Below, piece by piece: positions 27,259 through 35,411 of a stretch of DNA of 64,000 nt. Position 1 is the first letter of the stretch, and each line of letters opens with the position of its first letter. The stretch lies in contig NZ_WQDA01000002.1 of NCBI RefSeq assembly GCF_013032855.1, forward strand, positions 372,001-436,000, written 5' to 3'. The translations under genes were made by a program, and so were the position numbers. Under the pieces are notes generated by a model. The model ran no database searches. It saw nothing but the letters and a program-made list of their open reading frames with translations, and was not told the DNA's origin. This stretch comes from Ruegeria arenilitoris (lineage in GTDB: Bacteria > Pseudomonadota > Alphaproteobacteria > Rhodobacterales > Rhodobacteraceae).

Positions 27259-28473
27259 ATGACGCTGCCACCCAACGTCCACGACGCCGAACCCATCCCC
27301 GCCGCTGCCAGAGACGCGATCGAAGCCCTGATGCAATCCGGGGACCTGTTCCGCTATACCGCGCCGCAGGACGCGCCGGTTGCTTTGCTTGAGGCCGAAT
27401 TCGCCGAGTTGCTGGGCAGCAAATACGCGCTGGCGGTGTCGTCCTGTTCGGCGGCGTTGTTCTTGTCGCTCAAGGCGCTGGGGCTGCCGCGGGACGCGCG
27501 GGTGCTGATCCCGGGCTTTACCTTTGCGGCGGTGCCCTCGTCGGTGGTTCATGCCGACTGCGTTCCGGTCCTGTGCGAGGTGGGCGACAATTACCGCATC
27601 GACATCGACGATTTCGCGGCCAAGCTCGACGACGCTCAAGCGGTGATCATCAGCCACATGCGCGGCCATACCTCGGACATGGACGCGATCATGGCGCTGT
27701 GCGACGCGCGCGACATCCCGGTGATCGAGGACGCGGCTCATTCGCTGGGCACCACTTGGCATGGCCGCAACATCGGCACCATCGGCAAGGTGGGCTGTTT
27801 CTCGTTCCAGTCCTACAAGATGATCAACGCGGGCGAAGGAGGCATCCTTGTCACCGACGACGCCGACCTGGTCGCCCGCGCCGTGATCATGTCGGGCGCT
27901 TATGAGCACAATTGGAAGAAGCACAAAGGACCGCACGGCCAGAATACGCCCGATCTGGAGCAGGCCTTTGCCCGATGGCAGAACAAGCTGCCGCTCTACA
28001 ATCTGCGCATGAGCAACCTCAGTGCCGCGGTGATCCGCCCCCAACTGCCCGAATTGGCGCGGCGGGTGCGGGACGGGCTGGCCAACCACGATTATGTCGC
28101 GCAGCGCCTGAACAGCTCACCGCACGTCCACGTACCCGACCCGCTGACACCGGAACGGCGTGCGCCGGATTCGATCCAGTTCAACCTGGTCGATCTGAAC
28201 AAAGATCAGATCAAGGCATTTGCCGCCGCCGCCGAGGGCCGTGGCGTCAAGGTGCAGGTCTTTGGTCTGAGCGAGGACAACGCCCGCGCCTTCTGGAACT
28301 GGCAGTTTCTGCCAGAGCAGGTCGAGTTGCCTCGAACACGAGCAATGCTGATGTCGGCCTGTGACGTGCGCCTGCCGGTGCGCCTGACCCGCGCGGAACT
28401 GGATGTAATAGCCGACATCATCCTGGCCTCGGTCGGCGAGGTTACCGCGCCCGAAGTGGCCTTCGGCACCTGA
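27259..28473 (+). CDS. DegT/DnrJ/EryC1-family aminotransferase
   Basis: A 404-residue PLP enzyme. SSCSAALFLSLKALG binds the cofactor phosphate, EDAAHSLGTTWHG supplies the ring-binding Asp158, and Lys187 in FSFQSYKMINAGEGG forms the Schiff base. This family usually transaminates keto-sugar nucleotides or cyclitols, yet there are no sugar genes here and it follows an amine-catabolic cluster with its own 111-base upstream region. The physiological substrate is therefore open. ATG 27259 is chosen over the in-frame TTG at 27244. Confidence 0.83.
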   Translation: MTLPPNVHDAEPIPAAARDAIEALMQSGDLFRYTAPQDAPVALLEAEFAELLGSKYALAVSSCSAALFLSLKALGLPRDARVLIPGFTFAAVPSSVVHADCVPVLCEVGDNYRIDIDDFAAKLDDAQAVIISHMRGHTSDMDAIMALCDARDIPVIEDAAHSLGTTWHGRNIGTIGKVGCFSFQSYKMINAGEGGILVTDDADLVARAVIMSGAYEHNWKKHKGPHGQNTPDLEQAFARWQNKLPLYNLRMSNLSAAVIRPQLPELARRVRDGLANHDYVAQRLNSSPHVHVPDPLTPERRAPDSIQFNLVDLNKDQIKAFAAAAEGRGVKVQVFGLSEDNARAFWNWQFLPEQVELPRTRAMLMSACDVRLPVRLTRAELDVIADIILASVGEVTAPEVAFGT

Positions 28474-28521
28474 CCCCAACACAGGAAAGAAAAGGCTCGG
28501 GTTGTCCGGGTCTGTCCGACA

Positions 28522-29076
28522 TCAGCTGAGCTTGGAAAGCTTCTGCTGCAACTCGGCCAGTTGTTTCTTGATGTCGTCCAAGTCTTCTTTGGACTCGGAC
28601 TTGCCTTCTTCGTCCTTGTCCGGCCCGGACCAATTACCCGACAGCCCGCCTGTCATGGCCTTCAGGAACGCCTGCTGCTGCGCCTGCATTGCTTCGAACC
28701 CGGGCATGCTGCTCATGGGGTTCATCGCATTCATGTTTTCCATCATCTTGGCCTGGCTTTCGCGCAGCATCTCAAAGCTGGATTGCAGGAATTGAGGCAT
28801 CATGCCCCCGCCCGGCACCATGTAGCTGCGCACCAGGTCATTCAGAACGTTCACAGGCAGAACGTTCTCACCCCGGCTTTCATGTTCGGCAATGATTTGA
28901 AGTAGATACTGTCGTGTCAGGTCGTCGCCGGTTTTCAGGTCGATGATCTGAACCTCGCGCCCGTCGCGGATGAACCCAGCGATGTCCTCGAGCGTGACGT
29001 AGTCGCTGGTCTCGGTGTTATACAGCCGACGGCTGGCATACCGCTTGATCAGCAGAGGTTTATCTTTGTCCGACAC
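28522..29076 (-). CDS. phaR: Polyhydroxyalkanoate synthesis repressor PhaR
   Basis: A 184-residue PHA-responsive repressor. The N-terminal DNA-binding domain reads LLIKRYASRRLYNTETSDYV (8-27) and TLEDIAGFIRDGREVQIID, followed by the PHB accumulation domain (DDLTRQYLLQIIAEHES). The Met/Gln-rich centre and a charged coiled-coil C-terminus (about 155-184) fit granule binding. PhaR represses phasin and synthase genes until nascent polymer titrates it away. It is downstream of phaP on the same strand. Confidence 0.95.
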   Translation of the reverse strand: MSDKDKPLLIKRYASRRLYNTETSDYVTLEDIAGFIRDGREVQIIDLKTGDDLTRQYLLQIIAEHESRGENVLPVNVLNDLVRSYMVPGGGMMPQFLQSSFEMLRESQAKMMENMNAMNPMSSMPGFEAMQAQQQAFLKAMTGGLSGNWSGPDKDEEGKSESKEDLDDIKKQLAELQQKLSKLS

Positions 29077-29138
29077 CGTTTACCCTCCCCAAGGATGATG
29101 CGTTGCAGCAGAGGTTATGCGACTGCAGAACAAAAAGA

Positions 29139-29164
29139 AAGGGCAGGTCAATGGACCTGCCCTT
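29139..29164 (-). terminator. Rho-independent terminator after phaP
   Basis: A perfect 11-base-pair stem (AAGGGCAGGTC and GACCTGCCCTT) with a 4-base loop. On the minus strand it is followed by TCTTTTTG, ending the phaP transcript about 50 bases after its stop, so that phaR needs its own promoter or read-through. Confidence 0.88.
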
Positions 29165-29212
29165 AGCGATTGCACCAATTTGGGAGGGATGGGTGCGTTT
29201 CGCGGATCTTGC

Positions 29213-29659
29213 TTACTTGGCAGCCGTAGCTTTCTTGGCAGCAGCGGTCACTTCGTTGGTGGCTTTCTTGACGGCCGCGGTGGTTTCTTCCGCAGCTTCT
29301 TTGCCAGCAGCCATCAGCAGCTCGACAGTTTCCGACTGAACTTTCTTGGCGATTTCAGCGAAAGCAGCCAGGTTCTCGGCAGCAACTTCAGCCGAAGCGC
29401 TGGCGAAATCGGTTGCTGCTTTGGCGTAGTCGGCCGGCTCTGCTTTGGCTTTCGACATCTCGCTCAGCTTGGCCAGAGTTTCCTTGGTCCATTTGTTCGA
29501 GATTTCAGCCGATTTCTCGGCAGCTTCCAGAGCAACACCCGACAGCTTTTCGTTCAGCGAAGCGGTCGATTTGAATGCATTTTCAACGGCGGAGGTGTCC
29601 ACCGGGAACGCGCCCATCATGTCTTTCATGATCGCGGTAAAGTCTTGGGTCTTTGCCAT
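29213..29659 (-). CDS. phaP: Phasin (granule-associated protein)
   Basis: A 148-residue Ala/Lys/Glu-rich amphipathic helical protein typical of phasins, which coat polyhydroxyalkanoate granules. It begins AKTQDFTAIMKDMMGAFPVD and ends in an Ala/Lys-rich tail (KKATNEVTAAAKKATAAK). No signal peptide. Codon use is markedly biased to preferred codons, fitting a highly expressed protein. Two PhaR-type boxes lie upstream. Confidence 0.93.
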   Translation of the reverse strand: MAKTQDFTAIMKDMMGAFPVDTSAVENAFKSTASLNEKLSGVALEAAEKSAEISNKWTKETLAKLSEMSKAKAEPADYAKAATDFASASAEVAAENLAAFAEIAKKVQSETVELLMAAGKEAAEETTAAVKKATNEVTAAAKKATAAK

Positions 29660-29725
29660 TGTCCTAATCCTTTCAGCCGGTCCGGGCCCACCCCGGGTTT
29701 CATCAGCTTGAGGACAATATGATTG

Positions 29726-29736
29726 CTGCGCCGCAG
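29726..29736. promoter_or_regulatory. PhaR box 1 (phaP promoter)
   Basis: CTGC-GCC-GCAG, extended to a palindromic GCTGCGCCGCAGC. This matches the CTGC-N3/4-GCAG element described for PhaR in Rhodobacter and Paracoccus. It is about 67 bases before the phaP start. Confidence 0.8.
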
Positions 29737-29755
29737 CATTTCAAGTTTTTTGTTG

Positions 29756-29766
29756 CTGCACCGCAG
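29756..29766. promoter_or_regulatory. PhaR box 2 (phaP promoter)
   Basis: CTGC-ACC-GCAG, exactly 30 bases from box 1, so on about the same face of the helix. The pair brackets the likely phaP promoter, with an intervening T-rich stretch. Confidence 0.8.
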
Positions 29767-29789
29767 AATTTTTTAGTTTCAATGTGAAA

Positions 29790-31592
29790 TCAAGACTTTG
29801 GTTTGGCGACTACATAGGTTCCCGGCGCCGGAGCCAACGGTGGGTGGCTCGAATCACCCGGTTCGCGTGCCGGAACCTGCTTGCCAGACCGCTTCTTCAA
29901 CCAAGCCTCCCAGCGGGGCCACCACGAGCCTTCGTGGAAGCTTGCCTCTTTCATCCAGGTATCGGCACCCGCCTTGAGATCGGGGTTGGTATAGTGACCG
30001 TATTTCTTTTTGCTGGGCGGATTGACGATGCCTGCAATATGTCCCGATTCCGAAACGATGAAGGTTTTGCTGCGCGACCCCATTTTCTGCACGCCGCGAT
30101 AGCAGTCTTTCCAAGCGGCGATATGGTCCGTCTCGCAGGTGATCGCCATCAACGGCACATCCACATCGCGGACATGCAGCTTGTGGCCCATCAATTCGAA
30201 CCCGTCCGAGGCGAACTCGTTGCGCTGACACAAGCCACGTAGATACTGCACGGCCATTTTCGCGGGCAGGTTCGCGCCGTCCCCATTCCAGTACAAAAGG
30301 TCAAAGGCGGGTGGCGTCTCGCCCAGCATGTAGCTGCGGATCGCCGGTCCATAAACCAGGTCGCGAGACCGAAGGAACGACATCGTGCGCGCCATGATCC
30401 ATGACCGCAGCACACCTTCCTTGTTCACCTCTTCCTCGATCCCGTCGATGAAATCATTCTGCAGGAAGGGGGTAAACTCGCCCTGATCCGAAAAATCGGT
30501 CAGCGCCGTGAAGAACGTGGCGGATTTGATCGACTTGTCACCGCGCTGTTTCAAAAGCGACAGAGTGAGGCTCAAGGTCGTTCCGGCAATGCAGTACCCG
30601 ACCGCATTGACCTGTTTGACCTTGCAGATCTTCTTGGCCTCTTCGACCGCCGTCAGGAATCCGTCCTGAACGTAGTCTTCCATTCCCGTTTCGGCATAGC
30701 TGGAATCCGGATTGACCCAGCTGACGACGAACAAGGTATAGCCCTGATCGGTGATCCACTTGATCAGACTGTTTTGTGCCTTCAGATCCAGAATGTAGAA
30801 CTTGTTGATCCAGGGCGGGAACAGAACGACGGGGGTTTCATAAACCGTCTCAGTCGCAGGACTGTACTGGATCAGTTCCATCATCCGATTTCGATAGACG
30901 ACTTCGCCGGGCGTTGTGGCCAGGTTGCCGCCCACCTTGAACGCGTTTTCGTCCGCCAGCTTGACGATCAACTCGCCATCATTCGCTTCGAGATCGGCAA
31001 CAAGATTCTCCAGCCCCTGGATCAGCGACTGGCCATCGGTTTCGATCGCCTTCTGCAGAGCGTCCGGGTTGGTCGGCAGGAAATTCGTCGGCGACATCAT
31101 GTCGACAATCTGCTGCGAGAAGTATTTCAGCCGCCGCTTGTCCTTGGCGTCCAAGTCCTCGACCGACTCCACCGCGTTCGCGATGGCTTCGGCATTGGTC
31201 AGGTATTGCTGACGGACGAGACGGAAATAGGGGTTCGTATCCCACAGCGGGTTCGAGAAGCGTTTATCCTTGCTCGGAGCCTCGTCCGCTTCGCCTTCGC
31301 CGGCCAGCAGGGCCTGCTGCGCCGCAGCAAAGTTCAGGACGGACTTTCCCCAGTATTCCAGCTGTTGTTCCAACAACTTGGCCGGGTTCTGCAGGGCCTC
31401 GGCCCAATAAGCTGTTGCTGCTCTTGCAAAAAGTTCCTGATTCGGGCCGTCCAGCGCGGGAGTATGAGCTTTTTTTGACGCCATCACCTCGATCAGCCGC
31501 TTGGACAGGTCTTCGACTTTCAGCATGTTTTCCTTAAGGCGTTCAACGTGTTCGTCGCTTAAGTCGGGCATGTGGCCTTCACTTGTTGTCAT
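29790..31592 (-). CDS. phaC: Class I poly(3-hydroxyalkanoate) synthase
   Basis: A 600-residue PHA polymerase joining hydroxyacyl-CoA units into polyester at the granule surface. The N-terminal PhaC domain is followed by the catalytic alpha/beta domain. The lipase-like box is VGYCIAGTTL with nucleophile Cys334; the usual last Gly of the box is Ala, as in other Rhodobacteraceae. The catalytic Asp lies in the VDVPLMAITCETDHIAAW region and the His in ESGHIAGIVNPP. A single-subunit length of about 600 aa indicates class I. A second ATG seven codons in is an alternative start. phaP is downstream. Confidence 0.96.
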   Translation of the reverse strand: MTTSEGHMPDLSDEHVERLKENMLKVEDLSKRLIEVMASKKAHTPALDGPNQELFARAATAYWAEALQNPAKLLEQQLEYWGKSVLNFAAAQQALLAGEGEADEAPSKDKRFSNPLWDTNPYFRLVRQQYLTNAEAIANAVESVEDLDAKDKRRLKYFSQQIVDMMSPTNFLPTNPDALQKAIETDGQSLIQGLENLVADLEANDGELIVKLADENAFKVGGNLATTPGEVVYRNRMMELIQYSPATETVYETPVVLFPPWINKFYILDLKAQNSLIKWITDQGYTLFVVSWVNPDSSYAETGMEDYVQDGFLTAVEEAKKICKVKQVNAVGYCIAGTTLSLTLSLLKQRGDKSIKSATFFTALTDFSDQGEFTPFLQNDFIDGIEEEVNKEGVLRSWIMARTMSFLRSRDLVYGPAIRSYMLGETPPAFDLLYWNGDGANLPAKMAVQYLRGLCQRNEFASDGFELMGHKLHVRDVDVPLMAITCETDHIAAWKDCYRGVQKMGSRSKTFIVSESGHIAGIVNPPSKKKYGHYTNPDLKAGADTWMKEASFHEGSWWPRWEAWLKKRSGKQVPAREPGDSSHPPLAPAPGTYVVAKPKS

Positions 31593-31616
31593 TTTAACAA
31601 ATCCCCCCTAACCTCG

Positions 31617-31627
31617 CTGCTGTGCAG
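31617..31627. promoter_or_regulatory. PhaR box 3 (phaC/phaZ divergent promoter)
   Basis: CTGC-TGT-GCAG in the 111-base region between phaC and phaZ, 25 bases from the phaC start. The third match in the locus to the CTGC-N3-GCAG element, so PhaR could control synthase and depolymerase from one site. Confidence 0.7.
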
Positions 31628-31703
31628 AATATCGTCGTGGGCACCGGGGGGCAAAGCGACGAATGGTCCGAACTCTCAGGCTGACATTTAGGAGGCCATT
31701 CCC

Positions 31704-32975
31704 GTGCGTTACATGATGACCTACGACCTGATGGAAACCATGCGCAACACCAACCAATGGCTTGGTGCAACCGCAAGCGCGATGGCGTCCTACCCCCAGT
31801 TTTCCATGATCCCCAACCCGGCATTCAACTGGATGGCCGCGTGGGGCGAAGTAACCGAACGCACGTTTCAACGCATGGTCGTGAAACCCGATTGGGGTAT
31901 CCGAACGTTTACCTGCGAAGACGGCAAAGATCATCTGGTGGATGTCACCTCCGTGCTTGAACGCCCGTTTGGCGATCTGGTCCACTTTCGCGTGAATGGC
32001 CGCAAAGAGCAACCGCGCAAGGTGCTGTTGGTTGCGCCGATGTCCGGACACTACGCCACCCTGCTGCGCTCGACCGTCAAGAGCCTGCTGGTCAATTGCG
32101 AAGTCTACGTGACCGATTGGCATAACGCGCGCGACATCCCCGTGTCCGAAGGCAAGTTCGATGTCGAGGACTACACCCTGTACCTTGTCGATTTCATGAA
32201 GGAGCTGGGGCCGGACACGCATGTCGTCGCTGTCTGCCAGCCCGCGCCCCTGACCCTTGCGGCGACGGCGTACCTTGCCGAAACCGACCCCAAGGCGCAG
32301 CCCAGCACGCTGACGCTGATCGGTGGCCCGGTTGACCCTGACGCAACCCCGACCGAAGTCACCGATTTCGGCCGCCGGGTGACCATGGGCCAGCTTGAGG
32401 AAACGATGATCCAGCGGGTGGGCTTCAAATACAAGGGCGTGGGACGCATGGTTTATCCCGGGCTTCTTCAATTGGCATCCTTCATGTCGATGAATGCCGA
32501 GCGCCATGGCAAGGCGTTCTCCGACCAGATCCAGCGCGTCATGCGGGGTGAGGCGTCGGATCATGACGCCCACAACCGTTTCTACGATGAATATCTGGCC
32601 GTGATGGACATGACGGCAGAGTTCTACCTCTCGACGGTCGAGCGGGTGTTCAAGAACCGTGAGATCGCCCGGAATGAGTTCATCGTGGCTGGCCACAAAG
32701 TCGACATCGGCAAAATCACGGATGTGGCGGTCAAGACGGTCGAAGGCGCCAATGACGACATCTCGGCCCCCGGTCAGTGTATCGCGGCGCTGGACTTGTG
32801 CACCGGCCTGCCCGACAGCAAGAAGGCCAGCCATGTCGAACCCGGCGCGGGCCATTACGGTATCTTCGCCGGACGCAGTTGGCGTGACAATATCCGCCCG
32901 CTGGTCATAGACTTCATGAACGAAAACAGCCGCAAACCGCGCCGCCGCGCGGCCAACAGCAACAAGGTTGCTTGA
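31704..32975 (+). CDS. phaZ: Intracellular polyhydroxyalkanoate depolymerase
   Basis: A 423-residue depolymerase that mobilises native PHA granules. The catalytic Cys178 lies in VVAVCQPAPLTL, the thiol-esterase box of the Ralstonia PhaZ1 type, rather than a lipase Ser box. MRYMMTYDLMETMRN at the start and EPGAGHYGIFAGRSWRD (catalytic His) at the end are family features. No signal peptide, as expected for an intracellular enzyme. AGGAGG occurs just upstream. Divergent from phaC; its stop overlaps the next gene by one base. Confidence 0.95.
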   Translation: MRYMMTYDLMETMRNTNQWLGATASAMASYPQFSMIPNPAFNWMAAWGEVTERTFQRMVVKPDWGIRTFTCEDGKDHLVDVTSVLERPFGDLVHFRVNGRKEQPRKVLLVAPMSGHYATLLRSTVKSLLVNCEVYVTDWHNARDIPVSEGKFDVEDYTLYLVDFMKELGPDTHVVAVCQPAPLTLAATAYLAETDPKAQPSTLTLIGGPVDPDATPTEVTDFGRRVTMGQLEETMIQRVGFKYKGVGRMVYPGLLQLASFMSMNAERHGKAFSDQIQRVMRGEASDHDAHNRFYDEYLAVMDMTAEFYLSTVERVFKNREIARNEFIVAGHKVDIGKITDVAVKTVEGANDDISAPGQCIAALDLCTGLPDSKKASHVEPGAGHYGIFAGRSWRDNIRPLVIDFMNENSRKPRRRAANSNKVA

Positions 32976-33559
32976 TGTCCGCAGACCCGGCGCCTGCCCT
33001 TCCGTTCGCCTGCAACTGCGGTGAGCTTAGCGGCGAGATCACGGCCAAAGGGGTGTCCAGTGGCACCCATGTCGTCTGTTTCTGCCCAGATTGCCGCGCC
33101 GGACAGCTGTATTTCGGTCAACCTGACCCCGCACCGGGGCCGGTAGACATTTTTCAGATGTCGCCCGAATATATCCGCATCACCAAAGGCGCCGAGAACC
33201 TGGCCGTGATGCGGCTGGGACCCAAAGGTCTGTTTCGATGGTACGCCAAATGCTGCAACGCGCCTTTGGCGACCACCACCAGCAGCATGAAATTCCCCTT
33301 TGCCGGATTTGATGTCGCCAGGTTTTCCGATCCATCCCCTCTGGGGCCTGTGAAGACCCGCGCCCATGTCCCGCAGGCGAATGGCAAATGGAAGCACGAG
33401 AATGTGGCTCCTGCTGTTCTCGGCATGATCCGCAGAGTCATTGCGGCGCGCCTTTCCGGTCGTTGGAAGCAAACTCCGTTCTTCGACGTCGTAACCGGCG
33501 ATCCGGTCGTGGCTCCGCATGTCATCAGCCTTGAAGAACGCAAGGCGCTGTACGACTAG
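32975..33559 (+). CDS. DUF6151/GFA-like cysteine protein
   Basis: A 194-residue protein with a GFA-like zinc cysteine pattern, CNCGELSGEI (13-22), CFCPDC (35-40) and KCCNAPLATT. The C-terminal extension is unlike ordinary GFA proteins and fits the DUF6151 family. Function unknown. Its ATG overlaps the phaZ stop, so it is translated from the phaZ message. The last 4 bases overlap the convergent hydrolase gene. Confidence 0.75.
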   Translation: MSADPAPALPFACNCGELSGEITAKGVSSGTHVVCFCPDCRAGQLYFGQPDPAPGPVDIFQMSPEYIRITKGAENLAVMRLGPKGLFRWYAKCCNAPLATTTSSMKFPFAGFDVARFSDPSPLGPVKTRAHVPQANGKWKHENVAPAVLGMIRRVIAARLSGRWKQTPFFDVVTGDPVVAPHVISLEERKALYD

Positions 33560-34266
33560 AAAGCCCGCACGGGTATGTTCAACCAGTCGGACAGCGCGTC
33601 GGTGGTTTCACCCGGCGCTTCAAGCGTCGGAAGATGCCCCGCCATGTCCACCACATGCAAGGCTGCACCGGGGATCAACTCGGCCATGAAACTGTGTTTT
33701 CTGACCGGCGTCAGAGTGTCGTGTGCCCCGCACAGAACCAATGTCGGCACCTTTATTCGCCGCAATGTGCCCTGCTGATCCGGGCGGCGCTGCAGAGCGC
33801 GCATTTGGCGCACGAACAGTTCCGGTCCCAGCTCCAGCGCCATTTCCAGCATGTCGTTCAATATCGGGATCCGCTGCGGTCCGGGGGCCAGCGTGTCCGA
33901 ACCCAGAACCTTGCGCATGACATCCTCAAGACGGCCAGCCTGTGCCGCAACGATCAGCTCTTCGCGGTCAGCGGCGATCTGGGGGGTATCGGCCTGCGCA
34001 TCCGTCGCCATGAGGCAAAGGCGGGTCACGCGTTCCGGGGCCCGGCGCACCAGTTCCAGCGCGACAATGCCCCCCATGCTCAGACCAGCCAACGCAAAGC
34101 GGTGGGGCAACTGGTCCAAAAGCGACGAGGCAATCTCTTCGATCCGATCACCGCCGCCGATCGGCGCGACCATCACCGGCCTGGTCTGAGACAGCCGGGT
34201 TGTTTGCGGCTGAAACAGCCGTGCATCGCACATCAATCCTGGCAACAAGACCAGCGGCTCGATCAC
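33556..34266 (-). CDS. Alpha/beta hydrolase
   Basis: A 236-residue alpha/beta hydrolase. LVLLPGLMCDARLF forms the oxyanion region, the nucleophile Ser is in GLSMGGIVAL, the acid lies in LCGAHDTLTP and the His in AGHLPTLEAP. No signal peptide. The family includes esterases and meta-cleavage hydrolases, so the substrate is not predictable. It follows the four-gene hydrolase/VOC operon by 84 bases and may be read with it. Confidence 0.85.
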   Translation of the reverse strand: MIEPLVLLPGLMCDARLFQPQTTRLSQTRPVMVAPIGGGDRIEEIASSLLDQLPHRFALAGLSMGGIVALELVRRAPERVTRLCLMATDAQADTPQIAADREELIVAAQAGRLEDVMRKVLGSDTLAPGPQRIPILNDMLEMALELGPELFVRQMRALQRRPDQQGTLRRIKVPTLVLCGAHDTLTPVRKHSFMAELIPGAALHVVDMAGHLPTLEAPGETTDALSDWLNIPVRAF

Positions 34267-34350
34267 GCAGGGCCTCCTTGTACTGGCCGATCGGCTCGGC
34301 CGTTTTGTTGATCAGGATGAGAGTTTCGGCGCAGACGGGCAAGAAAAACT

Positions 34351-34983
34351 TTAGGGATAGCGGATTGCGCGAAATTCGGGAAAGTCCGCATAGCGCCGAC
34401 GGCGTTCACGCAGGGCCTCATCCGGATCGGTACCGGCCCTGAGCAGACTGCCCCGCGGCGCAATGTAGCTGTCGATCCGGCGCAGTGGGGTGGGCCGCCA
34501 CACCAGATTGAAGGCGCAGAGTTTGGGAAAGAACCAGATCTCGGAATAATCCAGATGATCGTGCATCCACCAGGCCAGATCGCGCCAGTCCCTGCCTTGT
34601 GCGTACCGGTCGGCAAACCATGGGATCACGATCGAGGCTCCGGCAATTCGCGCCTCGCCTGTTCCCCGGTCCCAGATGTGGCATTCAAGTGGATGATCGT
34701 TGCGGGCGCAGTTCAACTTGTTCTCGTTTCCAAACCGGTTCAGCGCGGGTGACCGGTATCCAGACCGGACGGCAACACGCCCGAATGTTTCCTCCAACGG
34801 ATCCAGAAGGGTTTCGCAAAATGCACGGCCGGTTTCGATGGCCAGATCCGGGTTGTCCGGCAGGTTCTGTTTTTTGTGAAAGTTCCCGATCTCGGAATAC
34901 AGGAAATCGCGCATGAAGAAATGGCGCGACAGGCGCACGCGGCCCAGGGTCTCGAGGCTCCACATGCTGCCCGGTCTGCGCAT
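34351..34983 (-). CDS. Peptidase M15A-like protein, catalytic residues degenerate
   Basis: A 210-residue protein with the layout of M15A/hedgehog-type peptidase domains: SRHFFMRDFLYSEI, then EETFGRVAVRSGYRSPALNRFG, the characteristic Ser-Gly-Tyr-Arg-Ser-Pro loop, and NDHPLECHIWDRG where the zinc site would be. The usual H-x-G-x-A-x-D motif and the C-terminal W-x-H are not intact, so peptidase activity is uncertain. There is no signal peptide. ATG 34983 is 2 bases after the upstream VOC gene stop; a longer frame would overlap that gene. Confidence 0.55.
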   Translation of the reverse strand: MRRPGSMWSLETLGRVRLSRHFFMRDFLYSEIGNFHKKQNLPDNPDLAIETGRAFCETLLDPLEETFGRVAVRSGYRSPALNRFGNENKLNCARNDHPLECHIWDRGTGEARIAGASIVIPWFADRYAQGRDWRDLAWWMHDHLDYSEIWFFPKLCAFNLVWRPTPLRRIDSYIAPRGSLLRAGTDPDEALRERRRRYADFPEFRAIRYP

Positions 34984-34985
34984 AT

Positions 34986-35411
34986 TCAATACCCGTTCCA
35001 ACGAAAGGCCCCATCCGGCGCGAGGGCCGAGTACGGGTTGAACGCAACTTCCCAGATCGTGCCATCCGGTGCCCGAAAGTACCCATGGTGCCCGCCCCAG
35101 AACACGTCCGAGGCCGGCTTCAGGATTTCGGCCCCCGCTGCCTCGGCAGCTTGCAACAGTTCGGCGACACCCTCCTTGGATCGGCAATTGTGGCTGAGCG
35201 TCATCGCGCCGCGCCCCAGGGTTTCAACGCCAACCCCGATTTCTTCGGCCAGCGCGGTCAATGAATACAGACCCAGCGTCTGGCCGATCAGGTCAAAAAC
35301 GATCACCCCGTCCGGGCTGTCGGTGCGGCGCCAGCCCAGCGCCTCGTAAAAGCGGGCTGCGGCTTCGGGATCTTCGGCCCCGATCGTGATCAGGCTGACG
35401 CGTTGCTCCAT
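34986..35411 (-). CDS. VOC-superfamily (glyoxalase-fold) protein
   Basis: A 141-residue vicinal-oxygen-chelate protein made of two beta-alpha-beta-beta-beta modules: RVSLITIGAEDPEAAARFYE at the start and GHHGYFRAPDGTIWEVAFNP at the end, where Glu would be a metal ligand. Members include isomerases, dioxygenases and antibiotic-binding proteins; none can be chosen. The ATG overlaps the upstream hydrolase stop (ATGA). Confidence 0.83.
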   Translation of the reverse strand: MEQRVSLITIGAEDPEAAARFYEALGWRRTDSPDGVIVFDLIGQTLGLYSLTALAEEIGVGVETLGRGAMTLSHNCRSKEGVAELLQAAEAAGAEILKPASDVFWGGHHGYFRAPDGTIWEVAFNPYSALAPDGAFRWNGY

